The notes under the pieces: generated by a model
The model's input: only the letters and a program-made list of their open reading frames with translations
What the model was told of the DNA's origin: nothing
The model's database searches: none
Program-made: the position numbers and the translations under genes
Assembly: GCA_009363875.1 (NCBI GenBank)
Contig: CM018697.1
Coordinates: 49,803,484-49,867,483 of the forward strand
Reading direction: 5' to 3'
DNA from: Mikania micrantha
Taxonomy: Eukaryota; Streptophyta; Magnoliopsida; Asterales; Asteraceae
Length of the DNA: 64,000 nucleotides
Part shown: piece after piece, positions 1 through 11,895 of the stretch
How positions within the stretch are numbered: position 1 is the stretch's first letter
Layout of the letters: each line of letters opens with the position of its first letter

Positions 1-2
1 AC

Positions 3-965
3 TTTTTACCTATAAGGGAAGACTACAAAATGGATAAGTTAGCGAAGATTTACATGAATGAAATCGTGTCGAGACACGGAGTGCCAATATCAATAATCTC
101 AGATAGAGATAGTCGCTTCACCTCAAGATTTTGGCAAACACTTCAAGAAGCTCTGGGAACCAAATTAAAACTAAGTACGGCTTACCATCCTCAAACGGAT
201 GGGCAAAGTGAAAGAACTATTCAGACATTGGAAGACATGTTGAGAGCGTGCGTAATAGATTTTGGAGGAAGTTGGGACACCCATTTGCCATTAGTTGAAT
301 TCTCCTATAATAACAGCTACCATACTAGTATTCAAGCCGCTCCGTTTGAAGCATTATATGGGAGAAAGTGTAGATCACCCCTATGTTGGAATGAAATAGG
401 TGAGAACAAATTAACAGGGCCTGAGATCGTGCAAGAAACTACTGACAAGATCCATAAAATCAAGGAGAGGATGAAAGCAGCTCAAGACCGACAAAAGAGT
501 TATGCAGATAAGAGACGAAAGCCGTTGGAGTTCAGTATAGGAGATAAAGTCATGCTAAAGGTATCACCATGGAAGGGTACGGTACGCTTTGGTAAACATG
601 GGAAGTTGAACCCCCGGTATATTGGACCCTTTAAAATTTTAGCAAGAGTGGGACTTGTAGCTTATCAGCTAGAACTTCCATTGGAATTAGAAGGAATACA
701 TGATGTGTTTCATGTGTCAAACCTCAAGAAATGTTTAGTGGACGAAAGTTTGATCATACCTTACAAAGAAGCAAAGGTCAATAAACAATTGCAATTCATG
801 GAGGAACCTGTAGAAATCATGGACAAGCAGATCAAGAAGTTGAGGCGTAGTAAGATACCAATTGTAAAAGTACGTTGGGATTCCAAACGAGGGCCTGAGT
901 TTACTTGGGAAAAAGAATCGGAGATACGTAAGAAGTACCCTCAACTATTTCAAACTACAAGTTGA
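3..965 (+). CDS. Ty3/gypsy pol 3' end: integrase core and C-terminal chromodomain-like region (5'-truncated by window)
   Basis: Integrase inserts retrotransposon cDNA into host DNA. The frame is open from base 3, so the true start lies upstream; the first Met is at base 30. Counting from that Met, the second catalytic Asp is D25 in SDRDSRFTS and the Glu is E61 in GQSERTIQ, which gives the D-x35-E spacing of gypsy integrases. YHPQTDGQ lies between them. The C-terminal part has the gypsy features SYADKRRKPLEF, GDKVMLKVSPWKG, DVFHVSNLKKCL, and finally IPIVKVRWDS followed by PEFTWE, which resembles the chromodomain-like tail of Tekay/Del chromoviruses. The 321 codons are uninterrupted, so this is the best preserved gypsy pol fragment here. 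It is followed directly by a polypurine tract and an LTR. Lineage is inferred from motifs only. Confidence 0.9.
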   Translation, partial: FLPIREDYKMDKLAKIYMNEIVSRHGVPISIISDRDSRFTSRFWQTLQEALGTKLKLSTAYHPQTDGQSERTIQTLEDMLRACVIDFGGSWDTHLPLVEFSYNNSYHTSIQAAPFEALYGRKCRSPLCWNEIGENKLTGPEIVQETTDKIHKIKERMKAAQDRQKSYADKRRKPLEFSIGDKVMLKVSPWKGTVRFGKHGKLNPRYIGPFKILARVGLVAYQLELPLELEGIHDVFHVSNLKKCLVDESLIIPYKEAKVNKQLQFMEEPVEIMDKQIKKLRRSKIPIVKVRWDSKRGPEFTWEKESEIRKKYPQLFQTTS

Positions 966-1000
966 CTATGACAAAGCAAATTTCGAGGACGAAATTTCTA

Positions 1001-1014
1001 CAAGTAGGGGAGAC
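1001..1014 (+). promoter_or_regulatory. Polypurine tract of forward gypsy element 1
   Basis: CAAGTAGGGGAGAC lies immediately before the LTR start TGTGACAAC. It is the expected plus-strand primer site, 36 bases after the pol stop. The GGACGAAATTTC block just upstream is shared with gypsy E (near 41740) and, as reverse complement, with gypsy C. Confidence 0.8.
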
Positions 1015-1336
1015 TGTGACAACACGCGAATCAGGTTTATATTAAAACTTTAAATTTCGATGCATTTTGTTAATATGTTTAGATAAACACACTTCTTAGA
1101 AACATTAAGTAGAGAAATTATGTCATTAGTTGAGAACAATAGAACGCCCATGCCATAAAAATTTAGAAACAAGAATTCTCCTACGAAACATAATATATCC
1201 TTGTGACACAACGAGTGAAAATAATGTGAAACAATGATTTCACATATCCATATATGTATGTATTTATTTTTAAGCTTGTTTAAAAATATGATAATTATAA
1301 TGTCTAATGTTAAATTAATTCTAATAAATGATTATC

Positions 1337-1390
<54 letters not shown>

Positions 1391-4300
1391 TATATGTATG
1401 TCACGACATACACACATAGTAACATATATGTTCACATTTTGTTTATACATACATACATGCATAGGTGATTTAAATAAATAAAGCACAACTCTTTATAGTA
1501 TCTACACATAACATCATGTTATGTATATAGAATAATTGTCCCTACATGCATGGGTATATCATGACTCACATACCTACATATATTCGGTATATATATATAT
1601 ATACACACACGGTTACATTTCATATATATATAAACATATATACATACGTTAGACACACACATACAACAAACAAAAACCTTACACCACCTTTTAATTTACC
1701 CAATCCCTTCCCATGCATTAGCATCAAATCAAAGAAAATATATATATGTAATACTATCTTTAAACTTTGACATCCTCACACACATATACACGATACATAT
1801 ATATATATATCAAAGGTGTGCATATATACGTATGATACACATACATATACATGCCTCTCTCCTTGTTCTCGACACACACACATTCTTATACATATATGTA
1901 TATATTCGACACATATACACACACACTACAAACACTAGAAAACAAAACCCCACATATTCCCATCTCTTCACCTCTTCTACACCCAATCCACTCTTCCTCT
2001 CTACCCCAAAACCGACCCCCAATCCCTCTCCTCTCTTTTTCTTACACCCTTGACCGAGCACCCTCTCTCTCTCTCTCCTTCCCTTTAATCGGCATCCCAC
2101 ACACACATTTCATTCTACCACTTAACACTTTAACTACTCAAGATTCACCCTCCAATTCCCTCTCTGGTGGTCGACGGTTTTCATCCCTCTCTCTCAAGTC
2201 TCTCGACGGTTTAGAAGCCACAACACGACACCATACGAGTCCAAGGTTTACATTGACACAAAGGTTAGTTGGTTAGTCTCAAACTCTCGAAAATCTTGTT
2301 TTATCTACTCCTCTACTCGTCGCCATTCTTAACAGCCCCTAAACATCCATTCTCATCGTTTTTAAACCATAAAAATGGAGGTGTTATACGGCTAGATCGC
2401 AAAAACACACATGCATGTACATGCATGTGTGCAAACTTGACTTTTTCCTAACAAAAACTATGATTTTCGTTACAAGAATCTTTGCACATTCATAAAATCA
2501 ATTTTATTCCCATCTAAAACACCCAAAACCATGGGGGATGAGTACCTAGAACGATCCATACACATGCAAGTCTTGCATGTGTGATATCATGATCTTGGAA
2601 ATCCATAACTTCCATTCTCGTATGTAGCATGAACTCTAAATCCATTCTATGTTTTCTACAATTCTTAACAGCCCACAAACCCCTTGGAAAAGTTGCCTAC
2701 AAGTGTTAAGCACAAAGTGTAAGAACCACACTCCTTAACAAATAGTTATATATGCATGCATGTATGTAAAAATGAAAAACTACAACTTAAAATGTTAATA
2801 TATATACATCGAAATTTTTATCAGGTTTAGATATGATTTTATTGCTGGAAATATTTTATAAAAGATTGGGTTTTGATGATAGGAATGTTATATTGTAATT
2901 TTTGCCCCAAAAACCCAATTTTTAAGACTTGTAAGTGTTTAAAATATCAAAATGCATGTTATTAGTTTTCTGGACAGAATGTATAGTTAAAATGAACTTA
3001 TAATAATGATGGTATAACACTCAAAAAGTTTGAGTATTTATTTTTATTTCTAGAATAAGTAATGAATTTATTAAGATTCTTATAAATCTTGATAAAATCA
3101 TCAAAAATAGCTCCTGCGTACTAAAAATGCTAAGTATAATTTATTCCTGTATGAATATAGTTAGGAGATCTGGGAAAAATATTGAAACTAAAAATTTATA
3201 GTTTAAACTATTTATTTTCTATTTAAAATGTTTGTAAAGGCTAAAATACTAATAAAATATGTTACTGCTCAAAATATGATATAAATATTTTTCCCAGTAT
3301 TCTAATGATACTGGGAAGTCTCAGTAAAAATATGGTAAATTTTAGTAACTGTTAGGTATTTATTTGATATTTAATATAATAAATAGGTCAAAAATCATTT
3401 TATATAGTAAATGACCTCCTAAAATTCTGAAATTTCACCAGTGACCTTAGAACGTGATTTGGTTACTGTATAAAAAGTTCTGTAATTTTTACATATCGGG
3501 AAATATTTATTATAATATTAATGAAATTTAAAATGATAAAACTGTTTAAAATAGTAAACGAGCTTTAAAAATTCTGAAATTTTTACAGGAGTTAAATAAC
3601 ATGATTATGAGACTGTACGAATATTTTCGGAATTTTTAGTTAACAGAATCATTTTCTGGGAATTTTTGAGGATTTTAAGCATACAAAATCAAATTTTGAT
3701 ACAAGTAATTGATATAAAAAATAGGGAATGTGTAAATAAAAAATTTACCCAGACCCTTTACTGATAAAAAGTAATGGGTAAAAACATATAAATATGTAAA
3801 CTTATATTCTCATGTAATTTTGAATACTTGAAAATAAAGTTAAATGGGAAACAATATCACATCAATGTTTATGGCATGAATATTTACTAAAATCTAAACA
3901 TACATTAGGCAAGTGAACCAATCAAGATTTACCATCAATCCCTTCATTCGACAGATAACCAAACATCAGTAACAGGTGAGTTCATGTGATCCCTTTTCTT
4001 TTACTGTTTTGGGATACTGAAAGCATGCTCCATAAACTGTTTATAAAATGTTATTTATGTGATAATGAACGTCCGTTTCAATAAAATTGCTTCCCCTAGA
4101 CATTAAACGTAATTTACAACCATTAACTCATGGTAGAGCCGGTGAGTATATGGGTAGTACTACTTGGGGAATCCCCCACGCACAGTGGCCTGAAAGGGTG
4201 GGCCTTATAAAAGTAAGGTTGAAACCCCACTGAGGTTATGGCAACCGTTGTGGCATATATTCTTATGATACATAAATGACCGAGGGCAGGAACGGGTCTC

Positions 4301-4759
4301 GGAATGGGAAGTAGATTTAGTGGACCATGTTGCGGGCTAGCATTATAAGAGGCAAACGCTCGGCATGGCGCAGGGTTGGTTGTATTGTTATTGAATTATC
4401 ACATGTTATATTATTACTGATTGTGTCATATTATTAAACTCATGTTCTCACCAACTTTTTAGTTGACGTATTTTAGCATGTCTTTCAGGTTGAATTGGTA
4501 AGAGTAGGAGAACCGGATGAGCACTTAGAGGAATAGTGATGGCTTAGAGTGGAGTGGACTTTAAAAACAATTTTATGATTATTGAATAATGTTTGATTTG
4601 GGCCCTGCGTGGCAATTTAGACAATTTGTGATGTGTTGGATATTTTATTTGCTTTAGATTGCTTTGGGCTATGGATTATTTAAACTATGCTTCCGCAAAG
4701 TTAGTTAAATGATTAAATCAATCGTCATACCCTCAATCTCCCAGGGTTGGGGTGTGACA
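1015..4759 (+). mobile_element. 3' LTR of gypsy element 1 (about 3.7 kb)
   Basis: Starts TGTGACAAC after the polypurine tract and ends GGGGTGTGACA, the paired ends of a TG...CA LTR. The junction at 4759/4760 passes straight into the LTR of gypsy A, so this element inserted there; its 5' half and matching target duplication are outside the window. Inside are a 47-base A tract (1342-1388), AT/AC simple repeats (about 1580-1660 and 1795-1930), CT-rich sequence (about 2040-2090), and otherwise AT-rich non-coding DNA. Short open frames over the simple repeats are not genes. Confidence 0.85.
1342..1388. repeat. Poly(A) homopolymer, 47 bases
   Basis: An unbroken run of A inside LTR 1, flanked by ordinary AT-rich sequence. 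I see no target duplication or LINE/SINE body attached, so it is annotated only as a homopolymer. Its exact length may be affected by sequencing error. Confidence 0.9.
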
Positions 4760-5412
4760 AGATGTCATGCTAGCATCACGCCATCATATCATAACATCAT
4801 GGCGTCCTAAACAGGTCATGCTATCATTTTATCGTCATATCTTTATCCTATCATTATAGGATTTCATCATAACCTAACATCTTATAACTATCATCATAGT
4901 TATAATCATAGCATGGCATGATATAGTTATCATCATATCATATCATCCTGTTTTTCATTGACATAACCCATTATCATGCATTTATCTTTCTTAGCATATT
5001 CTCATGCATAAATCATCCTACATATCATCAAGCATTCATCATCATAGCACATTCATATGACAACATAAACACAATAACAACATGTATGTTAGCCCAAAAT
5101 ATAGTTACACATAACAAGTGAAAGTAGGGCATCTAGAACTCACCTAACATTAATGTAGCTTCTCATCTTCTTAGCCGAACTCCCTTAGCTAAGACACAAG
5201 AACCTATATCATTACGTCATCTCGTTACATTTCATTCATAGACATAGAATTTATTCTAAATCCTCATAGCTGACTTAACAAGTTCCCAGTATTCGAAACC
5301 TAAAGTACTCAAAATCATAGGGTTCACAAAATACTCAAAGTACTCGAACCTAAGAGTTCATGACTCCTAGTTCCCGAACACATGTTCACAAAACCAAGTT
5401 CACGAATATGGG

Positions 5413-5510
5413 GTTTACAAACAAAGGTTCTCGAACTGATGTTCTCCAACTGAGGTTCACGAACTGATATTTTGAAACTGATCTTCTCGAATTGAGGTTC
5501 ACGAACTGAG
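5413..5510. repeat. 14-bp tandem repeat, 7 units, in gypsy A 3' LTR
   Basis: Consecutive 14-mers follow the consensus GTTCTCGAACTGAT, with variants such as GTTCACGAACTGAG. Several units contain TTCnnGAA, the tail-to-tail arrangement of plant heat-shock elements. The same array is at 29643-29740 in the 5' LTR. On the reverse strand it lies about 375 bases downstream of the likely TATA box. Confidence 0.85.
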
Positions 5511-5885
5511 TTCGGACACTCCTATTTCGTTTAAAATTTTGAGTACTCATCTTTTCTGCATAGAACTTCACAGAAAACTATCCAATACTTTGGGAGCTAG
5601 TTATAGGTTCACTATGGCCTATCCAACGCATTATGACTAAAAAGTATCAAAGTTTATGCATGAAGGTGTGAGCTTTTTGCATAAGTTCTCTTTTCCAATT
5701 GAAATCCCAACTTTCTTATATTAAACACTTACTTGATGTTAGGTTATCCTTTTGATAGCTTCTCACATGTTTCCTCCTCCGTTTGGTTGCTCAAAAGCCG
5801 TTTCTTGTAGTTCACGAACAACCCCTTCTGGTACTTGAGAGAGAGTGTGCTTCTAGCCAAAGGTGTGCACGTTTCCCAAGGCACT

Positions 5886-5896
5886 CATATATATAG
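5886..5896 (-). promoter_or_regulatory. Probable TATA box of gypsy A LTR
   Basis: The reverse strand reads CTATATATATGAG about 190 bases into the LTR, a normal place for an LTR promoter. The same block occurs near 30112-30122 in the other LTR. No start site was mapped. Confidence 0.5.
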
Positions 5897-6080
5897 GCCA
5901 AATTCATGAAACTGGCACTCGAAATGGAGTTCACGGAAACAATTTCGAGTGCTATGGTTTGAGCACTTCTCTTCATGATCTTTACTTAGTTTATTTTTCA
6001 TCTTTTTTTCCTATATGCTTATTATTCCTTCCGCATTCGTAAATTCAAATAAATTGTATTAGAAAATTTGGGGTGCTACA

Positions 6081-6092
6081 AGTCTCCCCCTT
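6081..6092 (-). promoter_or_regulatory. Polypurine tract of gypsy A
   Basis: The reverse strand reads AAGGGGGAGACT directly before the LTR start TGTAGCACC. The adjacent GGGACGAAACC block resembles the conserved pre-polypurine GGACGAAATTTC of the other gypsy elements here. Confidence 0.75.
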
Positions 6093-7142
6093 ACAGCAGG
6101 TTTCGTCCCGAACCATTCCTCGTTACACAACGAACAAATCGAGGACCCAACCTCCTAATTTCTTCTTTCATTTCCCACGTAGCATCTGAACCCTTCCTAT
6201 GCTTCCACTGAACGTTGACTTTACGAACCGTTTTATTCCGTAGTTGCTTCTCTTGGGTATCCATGATCGAGACTTGTTCTTAATGTAGTTCAGTCGGTCA
6301 TCCACCCCGATGTCATCCAAAGGAATACGTGCTTGCTTGTCTGCCAAACACTTCCTAAGATGTGACATGTGGAAAGTAGGATAAATCCCATTTAGCTCCT
6401 CTGGTGGGTCCAGTCGATACGCAACTTTCCCTACCCTTGCCTTTATCTGAAACGGTCCGATGTACCTTGGACTCAGCTTCCCTTTTTTTTCTGAATCGAA
6501 TGATCCCCTTCCATGGTGATACCTTCAACAACACTCGATCGCCAACATTGAACTTGATAGGTCTTCCGCGCTTGTCAGCGTAGGAATTTTGGCCATCTTG
6601 TGCTGCCTTCATTCGTACTTTTATCACCCACAGCTTTATGCCATATCAATCACCACAACCTTGTTTCCCATCTCTTTCCGTCCAACTTCAACCCAGCATA
6701 CCAAGGTTCTACATCGTCTTCCGATACTACAGTGGTAGCTGTTATTGAACGAAAATTCCACTAATGGCAAGTGGTCATCCCAGCATCCTCCAAAATTGAT
6801 AATGCACCCTAAGCATATCCTTCAACGTTTGGATAGTCCTTTCAGACTGTCCATCTGTCTAGGGGTGACAGGCGGTACTGATGTTCAGTCTCGTTCCCAT
6901 GGCATCATGAAATTGCTTCTAGAGTGTGGAAGTAAATTTCTTATCCCAATCTGACACAATGGAGACAGGAAATCCATGTCGGGTAACAATCTCTTTCACG
7001 AACAACCAGACAACCTTTCGGACGTATACTTTCCCCTGATAGGAAGAAAGTATGCACTCCTCATAAGTCGGATCACAATCACTCATATGGTATCATGTCG
7101 TTGAGATGTTCTCGGTAGCTTGGTGATGAAATCCATAGTGAG
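6093..7142 (-). pseudogene. Gypsy A integrase, C-terminal half (frameshifted)
   Basis: Reverse-strand fragments in different frames show RMKAAQDGQNSYADK, GDRVLLKVSPWKG and a degraded HVSNLKKCLADK-like stretch (about 6627-6300). These match the intact integrase at 3-965. Upstream, 6650-7142 holds decayed catalytic-core sequence and ends at the copia 1 target duplication GTGAG (7138-7142). At least three frame changes break the gene. It continues at 24758 on the other side of copia 1. Confidence 0.8.
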
Positions 7143-7766
7143 TGTAGGACCTATGGACCCCAAGGAATCAACTCGGTTCTTATGGAGATCTGCTCAACAG
7201 CCCCTGGAATAGTGCAAAAACTTATTCCAGGTTTTTCCAATCGAAAACACCAAGCCCCGTGGCGATCCGTCAATCAGGAGTGAACGTTTTGATCGAAATC
7301 GAACACCACGGGGTGAGGATTGAAGTTAGACTGCAAGAGTTGGCTCAAAGCCCTAAGGGTATGACAGAGGAGTGCACAGGGGTGAGAGGGAGCTCGGAGA
7401 GTTTTGAAAAATGTTGTTTGCAATATATACAAGCAATACCCCATTCGGCCGAATGAGTGGTGCGAATCAATCATTCGGCGAATGGCTCAGGCTAATGAGA
7501 TGTTCAACCGAATGAGTCATGCGGATGACTCATTCGTTCGCACCAGTCATTCGCTAGGCGTTCATTCACCCTAATGAAATCATTCTTAGGGTCATTCGCA
7601 CGAATGGGCCTGTAACATATTCAAAGTCAAAGTCAAACATATATAAAAATAACAAACTCAATTAAACATGTACAAACAATATAGAATGACTGATTTCAAT
7701 AATAATATCCACTTTATACATTAAATCATACAAAATACTGAACTAGGGAGATTCTATGCACTAACA
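7143..7766 (-). mobile_element. Copia 1 3' LTR (624 bp)
   Basis: TGTAGGACC to CACTAACA on the plus strand, closely matching 24120-24757. It contains the ATTCGG/CCGAAT array at about 7440-7606 and a TATA-like AT run at 7423-7429. On the reverse strand the array lies upstream of the TATA-like site, in U3. Confidence 0.92.
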
Positions 7767-7777
7767 TAATCCCCCTT
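7767..7777 (-). promoter_or_regulatory. Terminal polypurine tract of copia 1
   Basis: The reverse strand reads AAGGGGGATTA immediately before the LTR start TGTTAGTGC. Confidence 0.8.
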
Positions 7778-7789
7778 GGACCTAGTTCT

Positions 7790-10700
7790 TCATTTGTCAG
7801 CATCTTTCTTGAAATACTTGTCTGAGATAGCCTTCCAGTCAGTGCCGGCATCAATTCCAAACACTATGCATATCTGGATGACTCTCATGAATTGTAGAGC
7901 TTGCTCCATGTCTGCCACTTCAAAGGAAATCTGACATGTGCACAAGGCTTTCACATCGTTGTGTGACAGATTGGTCAGCCACATGGGATCAAATATATGT
8001 TCCGTATCGCATTTGTTGTCTTTGCATAACACAATCACTGCTTCTGCAGTTCTCCCATCATAATATCACCATCGGAAATGTCCAAAAAGTCTTGACGCAT
8101 CTTCCGTAATGGAATCTTCTTCATGACTTTTGAAGGCAACCACTTTAGGATAACTCTATGTCTGCGGGTATCTGCATCAATTTCCGAAAGATAGTACCTC
8201 TTCGGTTGCTGAGGTTTGAAGTTGGTCCATCTCTTCCGGTACTCATACTGAATATGTCTAGAGAACCAAGAAGACATCCATGAATCTTCACTATAAAGCA
8301 TCTTCAGAAGTGCGAGATGATTAATTTCGAATCCCGGCAGCGTCTTAAAGTCATGGGGATGCTTGAAATACTGTATCCCTTTTTCCCTCTTGACAGCATA
8401 GCATTGCAGATCATGAAAGTATGCCCAAATCAGAATTTGACCTCCAGCCTTATATCCTTTGGTCCCGTATACTTTGGTCTGTGTAGCTGGCATCTTTGCA
8501 ACACTTTCCTTCTTCAAAACATCTCAATAAGCTTTCCATTCTTCTTTTCTTTTCCGAATGTCTTCTGCTGAAGACTCACTGCCACTGACCTTTTCGTCTA
8601 TTTTGCGATTCAGCTCTTCCTCAAAATGTAGACCAAATAAGTCAGTAAACGTAGGCATCTCCTCTTCAGCTGAAGTATACTTTACGCCCTCTTCCTCGGT
8701 GATATCCACCAAGATCACCTCATCAACATCAACAAACATCTCTGGAGTAGGAATATCTGAAATAGGAGTAGAGGAGTCATCGATGGCAACCTCGTCAGGA
8801 TTTAACCTGAAAAGCTCAGCAATCTATTCCTTTGTCAAGCAATGGATAATCTCTCCTTCCTCCTTGTCATAGCTAACTGAGTGCTGTATGATGCCTTGAG
8901 CTTCCAAAATCATGGTCAACGTCTCATCCAAACGACGTCTCAAAGGCAAAGCATGAACTTCCTCAGTAGCTTTAGGCTCTTCGGTTTGAGGAGGAGGAGG
9001 CTTGGCACCTTTATCGTGCCTTGTCTTTGTCCGGATTTCAGTGGTAGGGGACTGCTGCCCTGATGCACTAGATGAACTGGCAGACCCACTTCCAGCACCA
9101 TCATCATCCTCATCTGAATCATCATCTTTTTTAGTATCCTCGTAATCAACCTTCTCCTCATTAGATTCGTCTTCTTCTTCTTCATCTTCTTCTTCTTCAT
9201 ATTTATTTGAATCATTGAAGGCAGTCTCAGTGCCCTCGATCCTAGGAGTAGACTGCTTGAGGCTTTAAACTTGCTCATCTAGTCACAAGTTTTCAGCCTC
9301 AAGAGCTGAAATCCTATCATTTAGGCCAACATCTGTTAGGGTCAGCTGGTTGTAATCATCTACAGACTTGAGTAGCCTCTCCTCTAAGTCAGCAGATCGA
9401 GCCCTCAAATCCGCCCATTGGTCAGCTGCTTGTAGCAGTAGAGCATCCTGCTCACTGACCCTTTGTGTCAGTTGGGAGATAGCCAAGTCCTGCTTGTGGT
9501 TCCTCTCCACAAGTCGAAGAACCAAACTGTTCAAAGTGCTGAGCTATTCAGCAACTGAAACAGTCGGTATATACGAATCAGCACGTGTGGTGGAGGGACC
9601 GGAGGAAGTTGTAGTGAAGACAGCAGTGGGAGCACCAGAGGAGGTCAGTGGGGCAATAGTGACATGTGTATGAGTTGCCCTTGACCTGGTCAGTGAAGAA
9701 GTTGGAACTGTTGCAGCTGATATAACAGTGGTTGCTACAATAGAAGACAGCTCTGACCGCCTTTGTAGGACAAACTTAGTCCTTCTTCTTTTGGCCGGAG
9801 GAGAGGTAGACTGAGCAACAGTAGCAGCATCAGTAGATGTAGCAACGGAAGTACATGGGGGAGGAGAAAAATCAAACTCAGGAATAAACGATGGATCCCT
9901 GATCTCCTCCCTCTCAAACTCTGTCACACTGGGCCTCTTCCTCTTCTTCACTAGCCTTGTCCCTACCAGAATGTTCTCCAACTCATCATGTGGCTTATCA
10001 GAATCTGAACTATCGGAATCCTCTTCATCATCATCTTCACCACCATCTTCATCTGATTCATCTCACTCATCTCTCTCCTCAGCTGAAGTGGTACCACCCA
10101 TCTCTAGTGGAGTGGAGACGGTGGCCTCAGTGGAAGTCATGAAATCTAAATCAAGTAAAGCACCAATATCTACATCACCTTCACCGGCAAAAGAAACACT
10201 AACTCCAGCACTAGTACCAACATCAGAAACATCACCACCAGCTCCAGAAACAACACCATCACCACCACTAGCACCTGCACCACTACCAATATCAGCACCA
10301 CCACTAGCACCAGCAACACCTTCATCACCATCAATACCTCCCGACACGATTATATCTTCTAAGTCTGAATCTGAATCTTCATGTCTCCATCTCCTCCCAA
10401 CAAGTGCAACGTAATCAGGGTTGAGGAGATGGCCGAATAAAGTACGAGTGGGAGGCTTTGTCTCCTTTCATCTGTATGATAAAACTCTGTTAAGAGTTAT
10501 ATCATTCATGTGCTCCAATCTAATAATGTCTGATCTGGCCTTCGGTATATTAGGCACTTGTGCATCAAAGATCTGCTGGAGAAATCTCGGGTACATAAGA
10601 AACTTCTTGTCTCCTTTAAGATAGACATTCTCCTTCATATGCGTGAATACCATCTCCGAGAAGTTGAATGGTATATTCAGTACCAAGGCCACAAAGGCAC

Positions 10701-11185
10701 CCTGTAATGTCTCTCTGAGTTCATCAAATCCCCCGCGCCTAGAACCCAAGCAGTGAATGAGTACATGAGCCAAGTACTTGAACTGCGGAGATAGAAAAGC
10801 CTTGTTCAGAACTCCGGCTTCTAAGTCATCATCATACTTGCATTGCATAAAGCATCCTCTAACAAGATAGCAATCAAGTAGGAAAGGTTGATCAGGTGCA
10901 TCCTGGAATCCACAAACCCTCCGAATGTGTTCAGCAGAGACTATGACATCATGTATTCGCACCTTTCCTCTAATCACAGGAGGTTTGACATCACAGTCTA
11001 TGTCTGCAGATCTCCAGAAATCCCTATGGTGTGACAGATATTGATCATAGACGGTGGATATAGCAGTAAAGATCTTAGAACGCCTCTAGAAAATTAATAA
11101 TCTCTCTGAAATGTGTGGCATTCTTGGTAGCAAGATCTAGATGAGCACAAATGTTGTTCTTCGTTACAGCTTTGTAATCTGCCAT
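7790..11185 (-). pseudogene. Copia 1 3' ORF: downstream accessory protein of unknown function (degraded)
   Basis: Start chosen at 11185 (MADYKAVTKNN), aligned with MANLTFGDKHN of copia 2. Conserved blocks in order: FREIINFL; RRVCGFQ; FKYLAHVLIHCLG; FDELRETLQGAFVALVLN; PFNFSEMVF; MYPRF (about 11185-10560). A Gly/Ala/Ser-rich segment follows, then RDPSFIPEF with basic clusters KKRKRP and KRRRTK (9981-9760), a coiled coil (9534-9283), an acidic run ending EEKVDY and DDDGAG (about 9200-9090), PTFTDLF (about 8660), then the C-terminal domain WAYFHDLQ, CYAVKREKGIQYF, LPGFE and DPMWLTNLS up to the stop at 7790. From 10977 to 8035 one frame is kept but holds several stops; frame changes lie near 11075 and 8037. 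No transmembrane segment is visible. Similar Asteraceae proteins carry the name 'synaptobrevin, longin-like' in some annotations (memory, unverified); I would not adopt it. Confidence 0.8.
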
Positions 11186-11269
11186 ACTGAAAACAAAGAA
11201 ATTAACCTGTTAGTTCAACTTAGTCAAACATTTGAGCAAAATCAAAAATTTTACACAAGTATACAACTT

Positions 11270-11470
11270 GTGTGAATGAGACAACAATGCCCGAATGAGG
11301 CTTGCGCGAATGAGGTGAAATGACCGAATGGGCTATGTTACCCATATGACAAGCGAATGAGTCCAATGGCCGAAAGAGTCTCATTCGGTCGAATAGCTTC
11401 ATTTGGTCGAGACATCTCATTCGGTCGACCTTGAAGTCCGAATGATCGACATTCGGTCGACCGAAGGATT
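11270..11470. repeat. ATTCGG/CCGAATGAG motif array in the 3' ORF leader of copia 1
   Basis: About a dozen irregularly spaced copies of CGAATGAG, CCGAATG or CATTCGGTCGA lie in 200 bases just before the 3' ORF start. The same family occurs in the LTR U3 and in the gag leader of this element. Spacing is irregular, so this is not a simple satellite. Confidence 0.75.
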
Positions 11471-11759
11471 TCAAAAATGCAACTTCTCAAAACCATAAAT
11501 AAAACCATAAAATTTACACAATCTAGTTCATAAACATCCGATTAAGGTTTTAGAACAACTTTTATGTGTTTATAGACCATTTTGATCGTTTATTTGACAG
11601 CCACAGTTACAAGCCCTAAAAACCCTAAACCATGAACTGTTCTTGACGAATCTACGGTCAAAACTTGAAAATCTTGGTCCAATAAGTACATGTAACAACC
11701 ACAAGTTGGAATACGTTCCGTATTACAAGATTAATCGGTGAGAATCATAGAACAATGGA

Positions 11760-11895
11760 GAGAGAGTGAGTCGGGGGAAGGAGAGCACACAGTAAGCCGA
11801 GCGAATGAGTTTGGGAGAATGAGTTGGTTCGGCCGAAAAAGCCCAATAAATAGGAAAACTCATTTGGCTGAGAGATCAACCGAACGAGTTGCTTC
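11760..11895 (-). promoter_or_regulatory. Candidate internal promoter upstream of copia 1 3' ORF
   Basis: CCGAATGAG-type motifs flank an AT-rich, weakly TATA-like site (reverse strand CCTATTTATTGGG, 11843-11855), about 660 bases before the 3' ORF start. The motif cluster resumes on the far side of the nested LTR at 15968-16075. This mirrors motifs plus TATA in the LTR. Promoter activity is inferred. Confidence 0.4.

Larger units (their letters stand above)
4760..6080 (-). mobile_element. Partial 3' LTR of gypsy A
   Basis: The right edge reads GGGTGCTACA and abuts a polypurine tract, so on the reverse strand the LTR begins TGTAGCACCCC. It matches the LTR at about 28950-30307 through several hundred bases, including the ATCA-rich block, the 14-bp array and the TATA region. 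The left edge is the insertion point of gypsy element 1, so the rest of this LTR lies outside the window. Confidence 0.85.

Noticed and set aside
1342..1388. Poly(A) tract as the tail of a LINE, SINE or processed pseudogene.
   Set aside because: No element body, coding remnant or target duplication beside it; a homopolymer within the LTR explains it.
1810..2276. Open frames on both strands over AC/CT-rich sequence in LTR 1.
   Set aside because: Low-complexity sequence inside an LTR lacks stops by composition; no domain or conserved start.
5386..5571. Open frame with repeated FVNL/REP words as a repeat peptide.
   Set aside because: Shadow of the 14-bp LTR array on the reverse strand.
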